From Bacteroidota bacterium (GTDB lineage Bacteria > Bacteroidota > Bacteroidia > Chitinophagales > Chitinophagaceae), in assembly GCA_947453145.1 (NCBI GenBank), contig CANGFA010000007.1, positions 24,353 to 88,352 on the forward strand: a stretch of DNA of 64,000 nt, given 5' to 3'. This document shows, piece after piece, positions 19,100 through 29,090 of this stretch; the stretch's first letter is position 1, and the number at the start of each line of letters is the position of its first letter. The notes under the pieces are model-generated. The model saw only the letters and a list, made by a program, of their open reading frames with translations. It was not told where the DNA came from and did no database searches. Position numbers and translations under genes: made by a program.

Positions 19100-20203
19100 A
19101 TGCAGACCTATAGTCAGTTAAAAGCCATGCTAGCCATTACAAAAGCTAGTTTACGATCTATTTCAAGAAGTCCTTCGGCAATTGTATTTAGTATTGCTTT
19201 TCCTTTAATTTTTATTTTGGTTTTTGGCTTTATGAGTAGTGGTGGCAATATTAATGTGACAGTTGCCCTAGAACAAAATGCAGATACAACCAATGCAGTG
19301 TATGCGGCCATAAAACAAATTCCGGGTTTAAAATTTGTAAAAGGGGATACGCTTAAAATGAAGAATGAGCTATCCAAAGGACGCATTACGGCTATGATAG
19401 ATATTCAAAAAACCAATAATCCTAATTTACCATATACCATCAACCTTAAAAGTTCGGAAGCGGCGAATCCGCAAAATGTGCAATTGGTGAAATCAATTTT
19501 AAATGCAGTCATAGGAAATATAAATAAGGCAGCTTATCCCAATGCACCCACTATTGCGACGGTGAATAATACTGTTCAACAAGTTCCAGGAAGAATTTAC
19601 CGCACCATCGATTTTATCCTGCCAGGGCAAATGGGATTTTCTTTATTGAGCGCAGGTATTTTTGGGGTTGCATTTGTTTTCTTTAATCTAAGACAACAAT
19701 TAATTTTAAAAAGATTTTACGCGACGCCTATTCGAAGACTGTACATTATTTTAGGGGAGGCATTGAGTAGGGTCATTTTTCAATTATTAACGGCGGTAAT
19801 TATTATAGGCATTGGTCATTTTGCATTTAAATTCACACTTGTACATGGGTGGGCGACTTTTGCAAGCATTATGGCGCTTAGTTTTATTGCATTGGTATTG
19901 TTCATGGGATTTGGATTTATTGTAAGTGGTGTAGCTAAAAATGAAAGTACCATACCACCATTAGCCAATATTTTCACTTTACCTCAATTTTTATTAGCCG
20001 GCACCTTTTTCTCTATAGATAACTTCCCCTCTTGGATGCAACCCTTTTGTAAAATTTTGCCATTAACCCATTTTAATAATGCCATGCGTGATATTTCCTT
20101 TGAAGGAAATAGTTTATTAGACTCATGGGGTGATATTTCTATCTTATTAATTTGGATAGTTGTAGTATACGCCATTGCATTCAAAACTTTTAAATGGGAA
20201 TAA
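19100..20203 (+). CDS. ABC-2 type transporter permease, orphan
   Basis: 367 aa: one transmembrane helix near 27-47 (SIAFPLIFILVFGFMSSGG), an extracytoplasmic loop of about 120 residues, then five hydrophobic segments at about 175-365 with the ABC-2 signature region FIVSGVAKNESTIPPLANIF. This is the permease topology of drug or lipid exporters. No ATPase gene adjoins it, so its energy partner must be encoded elsewhere. It starts 4 bp after sppA and its stop abuts the ATG of the SRPBCC gene. Confidence 0.88.
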   Translation: MQTYSQLKAMLAITKASLRSISRSPSAIVFSIAFPLIFILVFGFMSSGGNINVTVALEQNADTTNAVYAAIKQIPGLKFVKGDTLKMKNELSKGRITAMIDIQKTNNPNLPYTINLKSSEAANPQNVQLVKSILNAVIGNINKAAYPNAPTIATVNNTVQQVPGRIYRTIDFILPGQMGFSLLSAGIFGVAFVFFNLRQQLILKRFYATPIRRLYIILGEALSRVIFQLLTAVIIIGIGHFAFKFTLVHGWATFASIMALSFIALVLFMGFGFIVSGVAKNESTIPPLANIFTLPQFLLAGTFFSIDNFPSWMQPFCKILPLTHFNNAMRDISFEGNSLLDSWGDISILLIWIVVVYAIAFKTFKWE

Positions 20204-20698
20204 ATGCGTTTAATTAAACTGGTTGTCATAAGCTTAATGGTATTGGCTGCGCTTATTACAGGCTTGTCTGCCTTATTTCCGTCTACGGTTATTGTTTCTA
20301 GGGCCATTGAATTAAGTGCCAACCCAACACAAATACAAAAGTATACAAGCGATTTAAAAGCATGGAAATATTGGATGACCGATTTAAAACAGAACACTGT
20401 TCAGTGGAAGGGAGATACTGCTTTAGTTGGAACCCAGCGTATTCATTTGGTATCTAAAAGCGACAACTCAGCAACATTTAATTGGGTAGCTACAGGACAG
20501 AGGCCTTATCTAGTAAAACTAGAATGGATTCCTTTGCAGCAAGGAATTTATGTGATTCACTGGTCCTTTGAGCAGCATGTAAAATGGTATCCCTGGGAAA
20601 AATTTCAAACTTTATTAAATGAAAAAGTATTAGGCTATAAAATGGAAACCGAATTAGCCAATTTAAGGGATGTATTATTGCAAGAAAATAATAAGTAA
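20204..20698 (+). CDS. Membrane-anchored SRPBCC (START-like) protein
   Basis: 164 aa with an N-terminal signal anchor or signal peptide (LVVISLMVLAALITGLSALF) followed by a helix-grip fold: VIVSRAIELSANPTQIQKY, LKAWKYWMTDLKQ, TFNWVATGQRP and LEWIPLQQGIYVIHWSF. The family binds hydrophobic ligands, but the ligand here is unknown. The ATG follows the permease stop without a gap, suggesting translational coupling and a shared role at the membrane. Confidence 0.78.
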   Translation: MRLIKLVVISLMVLAALITGLSALFPSTVIVSRAIELSANPTQIQKYTSDLKAWKYWMTDLKQNTVQWKGDTALVGTQRIHLVSKSDNSATFNWVATGQRPYLVKLEWIPLQQGIYVIHWSFEQHVKWYPWEKFQTLLNEKVLGYKMETELANLRDVLLQENNK

Positions 20699-20719
20699 AT
20701 TATTTATTTATTTATTATT

Positions 20720-21664
20720 TCATTTATCTCCCTGCTCCTTTAAAAATTGAATATTTCTTTGAATGCCTTTTAGTTTAGATCTTAATAAAGGCGATTTTTT
20801 AAATCTTGCTTTAAAAGTAGTTTCTTCTATTTGCAACCAATCTTCGCTTTTCATTTGTAATAAACCATTCAGTGGTTTAAATTTATTTTCTTGATGTGGC
20901 TTGCTAAAACTATTCCAAGGACAAACGTCCTGGCATATATCACAACCAAAAGCCCAGTCTTTATAAGGCCTGTCTGTTTCAATTGTTTCTTTTTTCAATT
21001 CAATGGTAAAGTAACTTATACAATGATTTGCTTCAATAGTTTTATTCGGAAGTATAGCTTGTGTTGGACATGCTTCAATGCATTTGGTACAACTACCACA
21101 ATAATCCTTAGGTGAAGCATCATCATAAATTAACTCCAAGTCAATAATAAGGGTAGCAATAAAAAAGAAGGAGCCTGCTTTATGTCTAATTAAATTACCG
21201 TTTTTGCCAACCCAACCTGCGCCGGATAATTGTGCCCAAGATCTTTCAAGCACGGGTGCAGAATCTACAAAACCCCTTCCTTCAATAGGTCCAATCATAG
21301 CTCGCATGGTGTCTAAAAATTCAAAAAGTTGTTGTCGAATTACTTCATGGTAATCTTCTCCATATGCATACTTTGCAATCTTGGCATCTTGTTTTTGCCC
21401 TTCCTCTAACGCTGTTTGTGCTGGGTAATAATTTTTTAAAAAAGTAATTACGGATTTTGCTCCAGGTACTAATTTTCGGGGGTCTACTCTTAAATCAAAA
21501 TTATTTTCCATGTAGGACATTTCTCCATGGAATCCTTTTTCAATCCAAGCTTCTAATCGTCTTGCATCTTCAGTTAATTCTTTGGCTTTCGCAATACCAC
21601 AATAGTCAAAACCCATTTGGTGGGCTAACTCCTTTACAAATTGCGTATTTGAAAATGCATTCAC
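20720..21664 (-). CDS. queG: Epoxyqueuosine reductase QueG
   Basis: Final step of queuosine synthesis in tRNA; a cobalamin and 4Fe-4S dependent reductase. Two ferredoxin-type motifs: CGSCTKCIEACPTQAI (about 190-205) and CDICQDVCPWN (about 240-250). The N-terminal domain has GFDYCGIAKAKEL and ends of the B12-binding part with GRGFVDSAPVLERSWAQ near 130-147. 314 aa is the form without the HEAT-repeat C-terminus. Divergent from clpB. Confidence 0.96.
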   Translation of the reverse strand: MNAFSNTQFVKELAHQMGFDYCGIAKAKELTEDARRLEAWIEKGFHGEMSYMENNFDLRVDPRKLVPGAKSVITFLKNYYPAQTALEEGQKQDAKIAKYAYGEDYHEVIRQQLFEFLDTMRAMIGPIEGRGFVDSAPVLERSWAQLSGAGWVGKNGNLIRHKAGSFFFIATLIIDLELIYDDASPKDYCGSCTKCIEACPTQAILPNKTIEANHCISYFTIELKKETIETDRPYKDWAFGCDICQDVCPWNSFSKPHQENKFKPLNGLLQMKSEDWLQIEETTFKARFKKSPLLRSKLKGIQRNIQFLKEQGDK

Positions 21665-21726
21665 GCTGTAAAAATAGCAGAAAAACCTTGATAGGACTGA
21701 CTTTTATTCCGTTTTGCTTGAATTTA

Positions 21727-21770
21727 TATGACATTATAACTTATATCATAGATTGGCGCTTGATTTGCGC
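21727..21770. promoter_or_regulatory. Inverted repeats between queG and clpB
   Basis: Two dyads: TATGACAT...ATATCATA (21727-21750, one mismatch) and GCGC-N7-GCGC (21756-21770). They lie upstream of the heat-shock gene clpB. They are not CIRCE. A role as operator is possible but unproven. Confidence 0.25.
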
Positions 21771-21796
21771 ATACCTTACTATAAATAAGTACAACT

Positions 21797-24400
21797 ATGA
21801 ATTTAAATCAATATACCATTAAAGCGCAGGAATCGATTCAGGCTGCACAACAATTGGCTTATAATAATCAAAATGCAGCAATCGAGACGGCGCATTTATT
21901 AAAAGCCATTTTATTAGATAAAGATAGTTCCACGGAATTTTTATTAAAAAAGAATAATGTGAATCCAAGTTTGGTTCTCCAAAAAACAGAAGATATTATT
22001 CAAACATTAGCAAAACAGCAAACAGGAGAACCTGCATCTAATTTAAGCAGAGACTTAAATTCGGTATTATTAAAAGCAAATGCAACTTTAAAAACATTTG
22101 GTGACGATTTTGTAACCGTTGAACATATTTTAATTGCAATACTTCAGGTGAATGATGGTACAGGTAAAATTTTAAAGGACGCAGGACTTACTGAAAAAGG
22201 ATTAGTAACTGCCATTAAGGAATTACGCAAGGGGTCTACTATTAATTCTGCAACCCAAGAAACGCAATTTCAGTCCTTATCTAAGTATGCAAAAAATTTA
22301 AATGATTTAGCGAATAAAGGAAAGTTGGATCCGGTAATTGGGCGTGACGAAGAAATCCGAAGAACACTTCATATACTTTCTCGTCGAAGTAAAAACAATC
22401 CCATTTTAGTTGGAGAACCTGGCGTTGGTAAAACAGCCATAGCCGAAGGTTTGGCTATGCGTATTGTAAATGGAGACGTGCCCGATAATTTAAAAAGTAA
22501 AATTATTTATGCACTTGATATGGGACAATTAATTGCTGGTGCTAAATATAAAGGAGAATTTGAAGAACGCTTAAAAGGTATAGTTAAGGAAGTAGCTGAT
22601 AGCGATGGCGAAGTCATATTATTTATTGACGAGATTCATACCCTAGTTGGTGCTGGTGGAGGAGAAGGCGCAATGGATGCGGCAAATATTTTAAAACCTG
22701 CATTAGCGCGTGGCGAATTAAGAGCCATTGGAGCAACTACTTTAGCAGAATATCAAAAGTTTTTTGAAAAGGATAAAGCCCTAGAACGTCGTTTTCAAAA
22801 AGTAATGATTGATGAGCCCAGCAAGGAAGATGCCATTTCAATTTTAAGAGGATTAAAAGAGCGATATGAAACCCATCATCATGTGCGTATTAAGGACGAA
22901 GCCATTATTGCAGCCGTTGAATTATCAACAAGGTATATTACCGATCGTTTTTTGCCGGATAAAGCCATTGACTTAATTGATGAAAGTGCAGCCAAGTTGC
23001 GTTTAGAGATGAATTCTATGCCAGAAGAATTGGATACTTTAATTCGTCAAATACGTCAGCTGGAAATAGAAAGAGAAGCCATAAAAAGGGAAAATAATCC
23101 AGAACAATTAAAGTCTTTAAATATAGAGATTAGTAATTTAACGGTTCAACAGGATACCTTGAAAGCAAAGTGGACGGAGGAAAAAGAAATTGTTGACAAG
23201 GTTCAAAAAGCAAAGTCGGCTATCGAAAAACTTAAACAGGAGGCCGAAGTTGCAGAACGAAATGGAGATTATGGAAAAGTAGCAGAGATTAGATATGGTA
23301 AAGTAAAAGAACAGGAATCTAATTTAGATTTATTTACGGTTCAATTAAACGAGTTAGGTACAAATGGAAAACGTTTAATGAAGGAAGAAGTAGACGCGGA
23401 AGATATTGCCGAAAATGTAGCGAAGGCAACTGGTATTCCGGTAAGCAAAATGATGCAATCTGAAAGAGAAAAATTATTACAACTGGAAGACGAATTGCAT
23501 AAGCGTGTTGTTGGACAGGAGGAAGCCATTGCTGCAGTATCGGATGCAATTCGAAGAAGCAGAGCTGGTTTACAAGATCCTAAAAAACCAATTGGCTCTT
23601 TCATATTTTTGGGAACAACGGGTGTTGGTAAAACAGAATTAGCCAAAGCCTTGGCAGACTATTTATTTGATGATGATTCCATGATGACCCGCATAGATAT
23701 GAGTGAATACCAAGAGAAGCATTCTGTTTCTAGATTAGTGGGAGCGCCTCCAGGATATGTGGGCTATGATGAGGGGGGGCAATTAACCGAAGCGGTTCGC
23801 CGTAAACCTTATAGCGTGGTGTTATTGGATGAAATAGAAAAAGCGCATCCCGATGTTTGGAATATTTTATTGCAGGTTTTGGATGACGGTCATTTAACAG
23901 ATAATAAAGGTAGAACGGTGAATTTTAAGAATACCATTATTATCATGACATCCAATATTGGTAGCCATATTATCCAAGAAACTTTTGAAGGGGTGACTGA
24001 TAAGAATTTGGAGTCCAAGGTAGAGCAGTCTAAAACCGAAGTGATGGCTTTGTTAAAACAAACCATTCGTCCCGAATTTTTAAATAGGGTAGATGAGATT
24101 ATTATGTTCTCACCACTCTTGCAAAAACAAATGGCAGCAATTGTAAAAATTCAATTAAATAATTTAAAACAATTGGTTGTAGAAAATGGGATGCAAATTG
24201 AGTTTAGCGACTATTTAGTAGCATATTTATCTGAACAAGGTTTTGATATGCAATTTGGGGCAAGACCTTTAAAAAGATTAATACAAAAGATGGTGGTTAA
24301 TGAATTGAGTAAAAAAATATTAAGTGGTGAAATTGATAAAACTAAAAAGGTGTTAATTGACATTTTTGACGGGGTCATTGTTTTTAGAAACGAAGCATAA
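21797..24400 (+). CDS. clpB: ATP-dependent disaggregase ClpB
   Basis: Hsp100 chaperone that extracts polypeptides from aggregates together with DnaK. Clp_N double repeat about 1-145; NBD1 Walker A GEPGVGKT near 205-212 with Walker [15 protein letters not shown] near 275; the coiled-coil M domain about 400-520 ([19 protein letters not shown]) distinguishes ClpB from ClpA/C; NBD2 Walker A GTTGVGKT near 605-612. 867 aa is normal. The short upstream gap contains dyads. The next gene (MFS) starts 23 bp downstream. Confidence 0.98.
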   Translation: MNLNQYTIKAQESIQAAQQLAYNNQNAAIETAHLLKAILLDKDSSTEFLLKKNNVNPSLVLQKTEDIIQTLAKQQTGEPASNLSRDLNSVLLKANATLKTFGDDFVTVEHILIAILQVNDGTGKILKDAGLTEKGLVTAIKELRKGSTINSATQETQFQSLSKYAKNLNDLANKGKLDPVIGRDEEIRRTLHILSRRSKNNPILVGEPGVGKTAIAEGLAMRIVNGDVPDNLKSKIIYALDMGQLIAGAKYKGEFEERLKGIVKEVADSDGEVILFIDEIHTLVGAGGGEGAMDAANILKPALARGELRAIGATTLAEYQKFFEKDKALERRFQKVMIDEPSKEDAISILRGLKERYETHHHVRIKDEAIIAAVELSTRYITDRFLPDKAIDLIDESAAKLRLEMNSMPEELDTLIRQIRQLEIEREAIKRENNPEQLKSLNIEISNLTVQQDTLKAKWTEEKEIVDKVQKAKSAIEKLKQEAEVAERNGDYGKVAEIRYGKVKEQESNLDLFTVQLNELGTNGKRLMKEEVDAEDIAENVAKATGIPVSKMMQSEREKLLQLEDELHKRVVGQEEAIAAVSDAIRRSRAGLQDPKKPIGSFIFLGTTGVGKTELAKALADYLFDDDSMMTRIDMSEYQEKHSVSRLVGAPPGYVGYDEGGQLTEAVRRKPYSVVLLDEIEKAHPDVWNILLQVLDDGHLTDNKGRTVNFKNTIIIMTSNIGSHIIQETFEGVTDKNLESKVEQSKTEVMALLKQTIRPEFLNRVDEIIMFSPLLQKQMAAIVKIQLNNLKQLVVENGMQIEFSDYLVAYLSEQGFDMQFGARPLKRLIQKMVVNELSKKILSGEIDKTKKVLIDIFDGVIVFRNEA

Positions 24401-24423
24401 TTTTTTTGTATATTTACCTCACT

Positions 24424-25683
24424 ATGAGAAAAAATGACAGAAAAGCAGCTGTTGGCTTTATATTTATAACCATCTTAATTGATGTGATAGGTTTTGGAAT
24501 TATTATTCCAGTTGTTCCTCAGTTATTACAAGATTTTTATCATATTACAGATAGGAGAAATGTAGCAGCTATTGAGGAGCCCTTGTTATATTTAACTTCT
24601 ATTTATGCTGTGATGCAATTTATATGTGCTCCAATTTTTGGTAGTTTAAGTGACCAATATGGTCGACGCCCTATTTTATTATTATCCTTATTGGGCTTTG
24701 GGATTGACTATATATTTTTAGCATTAGCTCCTTCTGTAGGATGGTTATTCATAGGAAGAATGTTTGCAGGTATAACAGGTGCTAGTATTCCAACTGCTGC
24801 TGCATATATGGCCGATATAAGTAATGAAACTAATCGCGCTAAAAACTTTGGAATGATTGGAGCTGCATTCGGAATTGGTTTTATTATTGGGCCATTAATT
24901 GGAGGACTGCTTGGTCATATAGGATTGCGTGTTCCTTTTTACATGGCAGCTTTCTTGGCACTTGTAAATGCGTTGTATGGTTATTTTATTTTACCAGAAT
25001 CATTGAGTCAGGAACATAGACGAAAGTTTGACATCAAAAAAGCAAACCCAATTGGCGCATTAAAGAGTTTAAATAAATATCCGGCCGTTTTTGGATTAAT
25101 TGTGGCTATGTTTTTTATTTATATCGCTTCCCATTCAGTTCAAAGTAATTGGAGTTTAGCCAATATGAGTAAGTTTGGTTGGGATGCCAGAACCATAGGC
25201 ATTTCATTGGGGGTAGTTGGATTATTAGTGGGTGTTGTACAAGGTTTATTAATTAGAGTGGTGAACCCTAGGCTCGGAAATGAAAAGAGCGTTTACATAG
25301 GTATTTTATTATCTGCCATTGGGTTAATACTATTTGCATTTGCTTCACAAAGTTGGATGATGTTTGTATTTTTAATTCCCTATTGCTTAGGAGGAATATC
25401 TGGTCCTGCATTACAATCCCTAATCTCCATTCATGTTGCAAAAAATGAGCAAGGTGAATTGCAAGGATCCTTGACGGGATTACAAAGTTTAACTGCCATT
25501 TTTGGCCCACCCTTAATGATATGGCTAACTACTTTTTTCTCAAGGAAAGATAATAGTCTGCATATTTATTTCCCAGGCGCAGGTTTTTTAGCTGGTGCTG
25601 TATTTATGCTTATAAGTTCAATCATTGCCTATTTGGTGTTAAAAAATGATCCAATCGTAAAAGGAAAAGCACCTAATAGGTAG
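24424..25683 (+). CDS. TCR/Tet-type MFS transporter
   Basis: 419-aa, 12-helix proton antiporter. LIDVIGFGIIIPVVPQLL in helix 1, the loop 2-3 motif GSLSDQYGRRPILL and the helix-5 antiporter motif GAAFGIGFIIGPLIGG place it with TetA-like drug exporters. A TTG six codons upstream (24406) is possible, but the ATG at 24424 sits just behind a TATATTTA box (24409-24416) and is preferred, giving an almost leaderless message. The natural substrate is unknown, and a resistance role should not be assumed. Confidence 0.88.
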   Translation: MRKNDRKAAVGFIFITILIDVIGFGIIIPVVPQLLQDFYHITDRRNVAAIEEPLLYLTSIYAVMQFICAPIFGSLSDQYGRRPILLLSLLGFGIDYIFLALAPSVGWLFIGRMFAGITGASIPTAAAYMADISNETNRAKNFGMIGAAFGIGFIIGPLIGGLLGHIGLRVPFYMAAFLALVNALYGYFILPESLSQEHRRKFDIKKANPIGALKSLNKYPAVFGLIVAMFFIYIASHSVQSNWSLANMSKFGWDARTIGISLGVVGLLVGVVQGLLIRVVNPRLGNEKSVYIGILLSAIGLILFAFASQSWMMFVFLIPYCLGGISGPALQSLISIHVAKNEQGELQGSLTGLQSLTAIFGPPLMIWLTTFFSRKDNSLHIYFPGAGFLAGAVFMLISSIIAYLVLKNDPIVKGKAPNR

Positions 25684-25685
25684 TT

Positions 25686-25719
25686 TTGCCCTTTTAATGG
25701 CCTTTGGTTGTTATATTTG
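25686..25719 (+). promoter_or_regulatory. Promoter of the purine nucleoside phosphorylase gene
   Basis: TTG (25686-25688), a 23-bp spacer and TATATTTG (25712-25719). Because this box lies inside the upstream part of the open frame, it argues for the ATG at 25738 and against earlier in-frame codons. Confidence 0.65.
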
Positions 25720-25737
25720 TGCCAAATTATAGGGTAC

Positions 25738-26562
25738 ATGACGCAACTAATGACACAGTTACAAGAGACAACCAATTTTATAAAATCTAAAGTAAGCGAG
25801 ACCGCGACCACGGCTATTATTTTAGGAAGCGGGTTGGGCAATTTAGCAACAAAAATTCAAGTAGATTTTGAACTTCCCTACGCGGCTATTCCTCATTTTC
25901 CAGTAAGTACGGTAGAGGGTCATAAGGGTCGACTTATCCTTGGCAGATTGAATGGTAAAAAAGTATGGGTGATGGAAGGGCGTTTTCATTTTTATGAAGG
26001 CTATAGCCCAGAGCAAGTTGTTTACCCAGTGAGGGTGTTAAAATTATTAGGCGTAGAAAATTTATTATTATCTAATGCTGCCGGAGGAGTGAATCCCAAT
26101 TATGCGGTAGGTGATTTAATGATCTTAAGAGATCATATAAGTATGTTTACCATTAATCCATTAATTGGTAAAAATGAATCAGACTTAGGAACGCGTTTCC
26201 CGGATATGAGTGAACCTTATGCAGATATATTTATACAAAAAGCAAAAGCCATTGCAATTGCAAATAGTATAAAGCTACATGAAGGAGTTTATGTGGGTGT
26301 AACTGGACCCACTTTTGAAACAAGAGCAGAATATAAATTAATCAAAGCGGTAGGCGGCGATGTGGTAGGGATGAGTACGGTACAAGAAAACATTGCAGCA
26401 GTTCATTGCGGCATGAAGGTATTTGCTATTAGTGTGGTAACCGACTTGGGTATTCGTGAGGATAATAATGTAATCACACATCAAGAAGTATTGGAAGCTG
26501 CGAATGCTGCAGAGCCAAAATTAACTTTAATCTTTAGCGAATTATTAAAAGAAATCGCGTAA
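25738..26562 (+). CDS. Purine nucleoside phosphorylase (trimeric type)
   Basis: Phosphorolysis of purine nucleosides to base and (deoxy)ribose 1-phosphate. Phosphate-binding LGSGLGNLA near 28-36 and GRFHFYEGY near 82-90 are present; GPTFETRAEY carries the purine-binding Glu, and VGMSTVQE follows. At the position that is Asn in mammalian and most trimeric PNPs (human Asn243), the sequence has Asp (SVVTDLG, about residue 236), as in methylthioadenosine phosphorylases. 274 aa fits. The ATG at 25738 is chosen because a promoter lies immediately upstream. Confidence 0.92.
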   Translation: MTQLMTQLQETTNFIKSKVSETATTAIILGSGLGNLATKIQVDFELPYAAIPHFPVSTVEGHKGRLILGRLNGKKVWVMEGRFHFYEGYSPEQVVYPVRVLKLLGVENLLLSNAAGGVNPNYAVGDLMILRDHISMFTINPLIGKNESDLGTRFPDMSEPYADIFIQKAKAIAIANSIKLHEGVYVGVTGPTFETRAEYKLIKAVGGDVVGMSTVQENIAAVHCGMKVFAISVVTDLGIREDNNVITHQEVLEAANAAEPKLTLIFSELLKEIA

Positions 26563-26573
26563 TCACTTAATAC

Positions 26574-28571
26574 ATGTTTCGTTTTAAGTCGTTTTTGTTT
26601 TCCCTATTTTTATTAATGCTTTTTCAAGTAAAAATGCATGCGCAAGGTTATGGACCTGGCATGAATGGTGCTCCAAGAATTTCCAATAATAAACCACTGG
26701 ATTCTTTACAACGAAGAGACAAAAATGCAGATTCCATTACTATTTATTATAAGTATTATAATAAAAACGAAATTCTAAAATTGGATTCAAGTGTGAATGA
26801 TTTTTTCGTGCACTATCCGGTACCTTATAGCTCCTATAACTTAGGCAATTTAGGAACAGCAAGTAAATCTTATTTATTTAATGCCAATAAAAATGTTGGA
26901 TGGGATGCAGGCTTTCATTCCTTTGATTCTTATTTATATACTTTGGAAGAAACTCCTTTTTATCAAACCACTAGGCCTTATACCGAGTTTGCCTATTTGT
27001 TAGGTGGTAAAGGAGAACAATTAGTAGAAGTTAAGCACACACAAAATAAACAACAGCAACTTAATTTTTCCTTTGAATATCGTTTTAGCAATGCCCCAGG
27101 TAATGTAAAAAACCAAAATTCAAATATAAATAATATGCGTATCACGGGGCATTTCCAATCTAAAAGAAAAAGGTACGAATCCTTTTTTGTGATGTTGTCC
27201 AATAAAACTGCATCTTCGGAAAATGGAGGTTTGGTAAATGCAAATTTATTAGATAGTCTAGCACTAAACGATCCATTTGAATTAGACACACGGTTGGGAT
27301 TAAGTGGCTCTTCCTTTAGGAATCCTTTTAATACCAGTATTGCAACAGGCACTAGCTATAGCCAAAATACCATTGCTTGGAAAAATAGTTATGACTTTGG
27401 ACAAAAGGATTCTATTGTAAAGGATACCATTGTAACACATTTATTTTATCCAAGACTGCGCTTGCAAAATGAAATTAAATTATTAACCAATCAGTATTCA
27501 TTTGCAGATGCGAATCCTTCGGTGTCTAATTACATGAAATATTTTGGAATTTTGTATGATAATGTTTCTAAAATAAAATTTACGGACAATTGGAATGTGC
27601 TTTCTAATGAATTTAGTGTTATCAGTTATCCTGAGAAATTAAATAGCAATCAATTTTTGCAATTGGGTACGGGGTATGTTCAAATGAATGCAAGCTACCC
27701 TAATTTGAAAGGATGGAGCAATTATGACATTTATGGGTTTGCAGTGTATAAAAACAAAACAAGGAGTCAGTTGTGGGATTTGGTGGCTTCGGGAAAACTA
27801 TATCTAAATGGATTTCATGCAGGTGATTTTGATGCACAAGCGTCCCTGTCCAGAAATTTATCCAAACAAGGAACCTATTTGCAAATTTCCTTTCAAAATT
27901 TAAATAGAACCCCTTCTTTAAACACCTTGGGTTATACGCAATTTGCTATTAAAGGATTTAATACCATTACTAAAGAGAATGCAACTATATTAAATAGCGC
28001 CTTAGCCAATAAGAAATTAGGATGGGAGGCTTCGGTGACCTATCAATTAATTCAAAACTATAATTATTATACATCCGGATTTATACCTGCTGTAAATGGG
28101 AATGTAATGAGTTATTTAAGGGGACAGTTGGAGCATAAAATTAAAATAAGTAAACATTGGAATTGGTATGATCAAGCTACCATTCAACTATTGGACCCGA
28201 ATGCACCGGTTCATGTGCCCTTGCTTTTGACAAGACAACGTATTGCATTTGAGGGTAATTTTTACAAGAATCTAGACCTTTCCACAGGACTTGAGTTAAT
28301 ATACCACACCAACTATAAAGCAGACGGTTATATGCCATTTACGGGTCAGTTTTACAATCAGGAAGTTTATACCACCCAAAATAGGCCAACTGCTAATGCA
28401 TTTTTACATTTTATGATTAAGCGATTTAAGGGGTATATTAGATTGGAAAACTTAAATACATTGCTTCCAACTACTAAGTTGCTTGGGAATAGCAATAATT
28501 TTACTTCCCAAAATTACCCAACCAATGGTATGTGGTTTAGGGTGGGTATTTGGTGGAATTTTATAAACTAA
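26574..28571 (+). CDS. Putative outer-membrane porin (Porin_10-like)
   Basis: 665 aa with a signal peptide (FSLFLLMLFQVKMHAQ, cleaved near 23). The remainder is rich in alternating aromatic and polar residues typical of a large beta-barrel and ends in an aromatic-containing strand (WFRVGIWWNFIN). The motif YKYYNKNEILKLDSSVNDFF near the mature N-terminus and the overall length match the Bacteroidota putative-porin family (Pfam Porin_10), as far as I recognise it. Substrate unknown. It starts 11 bp after the phosphorylase gene, so co-transcription is likely and nucleoside-related uptake is conceivable, but that is inference. Confidence 0.78.
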   Translation: MFRFKSFLFSLFLLMLFQVKMHAQGYGPGMNGAPRISNNKPLDSLQRRDKNADSITIYYKYYNKNEILKLDSSVNDFFVHYPVPYSSYNLGNLGTASKSYLFNANKNVGWDAGFHSFDSYLYTLEETPFYQTTRPYTEFAYLLGGKGEQLVEVKHTQNKQQQLNFSFEYRFSNAPGNVKNQNSNINNMRITGHFQSKRKRYESFFVMLSNKTASSENGGLVNANLLDSLALNDPFELDTRLGLSGSSFRNPFNTSIATGTSYSQNTIAWKNSYDFGQKDSIVKDTIVTHLFYPRLRLQNEIKLLTNQYSFADANPSVSNYMKYFGILYDNVSKIKFTDNWNVLSNEFSVISYPEKLNSNQFLQLGTGYVQMNASYPNLKGWSNYDIYGFAVYKNKTRSQLWDLVASGKLYLNGFHAGDFDAQASLSRNLSKQGTYLQISFQNLNRTPSLNTLGYTQFAIKGFNTITKENATILNSALANKKLGWEASVTYQLIQNYNYYTSGFIPAVNGNVMSYLRGQLEHKIKISKHWNWYDQATIQLLDPNAPVHVPLLLTRQRIAFEGNFYKNLDLSTGLELIYHTNYKADGYMPFTGQFYNQEVYTTQNRPTANAFLHFMIKRFKGYIRLENLNTLLPTTKLLGNSNNFTSQNYPTNGMWFRVGIWWNFIN

Positions 28572-28665
28572 TGCTAATTGGAATAAATCACTTTCTTGAT
28601 TATCCCAAAAACGATAACTTTACATAAGATTAAAAAATACATTTATCAAAATAAAAAATACAATT

Positions 28666-28998
28666 ATGAAAAAGAACTTAATGCTACTTTCTATGTTATT
28701 AATGGTTTGCAGTTTCTCTTTTGCACAAACCCCATCTAATATTAAAGTATCTGGCAACTGTGGGTCATGTAAAAAACATATTGAAAAAGCAGCTTTAGAC
28801 GCTGGTGCTATTTCCGCTACTTGGGATAAAACAACTAAGTTATTGGCCCTTACTTTTGATGCTAACAAAACCAGTACCGATAAAATTGAAACTGCTATTG
28901 CAGCAGTAGGGTACGATACGGAGCATAAAGTAGCAACCGAGGAAGCGTATAAGAAATTAGATGAGTGTTGTCAATACGACCGCAAGAAAAAGAAATAA
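28666..28998 (+). CDS. Exported heavy-metal-associated (HMA) domain protein
   Basis: 110 aa: signal peptide (LLSMLLMVCSFSFAQ, cleaved near 20), then an HMA ferredoxin-like fold with the metal-binding pair in SGNCGSCKKHIEKAA (Cys32 and Cys35) and the C-terminal strand VGYDTEHK. A tail with adjacent cysteines and a basic end (DECCQYDRKKKK) follows. Likely a periplasmic copper or other soft-metal binder; no P-type ATPase or efflux genes lie nearby. A perfect bidirectional terminator follows. Confidence 0.88.
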   Translation: MKKNLMLLSMLLMVCSFSFAQTPSNIKVSGNCGSCKKHIEKAALDAGAISATWDKTTKLLALTFDANKTSTDKIETAIAAVGYDTEHKVATEEAYKKLDECCQYDRKKKK

Positions 28999-29021
28999 GT
29001 TTCTTAAAAAACGGATAAAAT

Positions 29022-29049
29022 AAAAAGCCCTTCAATTGAAGGGCTTTTT
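29022..29049. terminator. Bidirectional Rho-independent terminator
   Basis: Perfect 14-bp palindromic stem (AAAAAGCCCTTCAA and its reverse complement) with T-runs on both strands, between the convergent HMA gene and the barrel gene at 29091. Confidence 0.92.
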
Positions 29050-29090
29050 ATTTTATAGCAAGTGATATGATAATGCTATAAATAATTAAT

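Noticed and set aside
24424..25683. Tetracycline-resistance gene
   Set aside because: TetA-like motifs are shared by many chromosomal MFS pumps; nothing mobile surrounds it.
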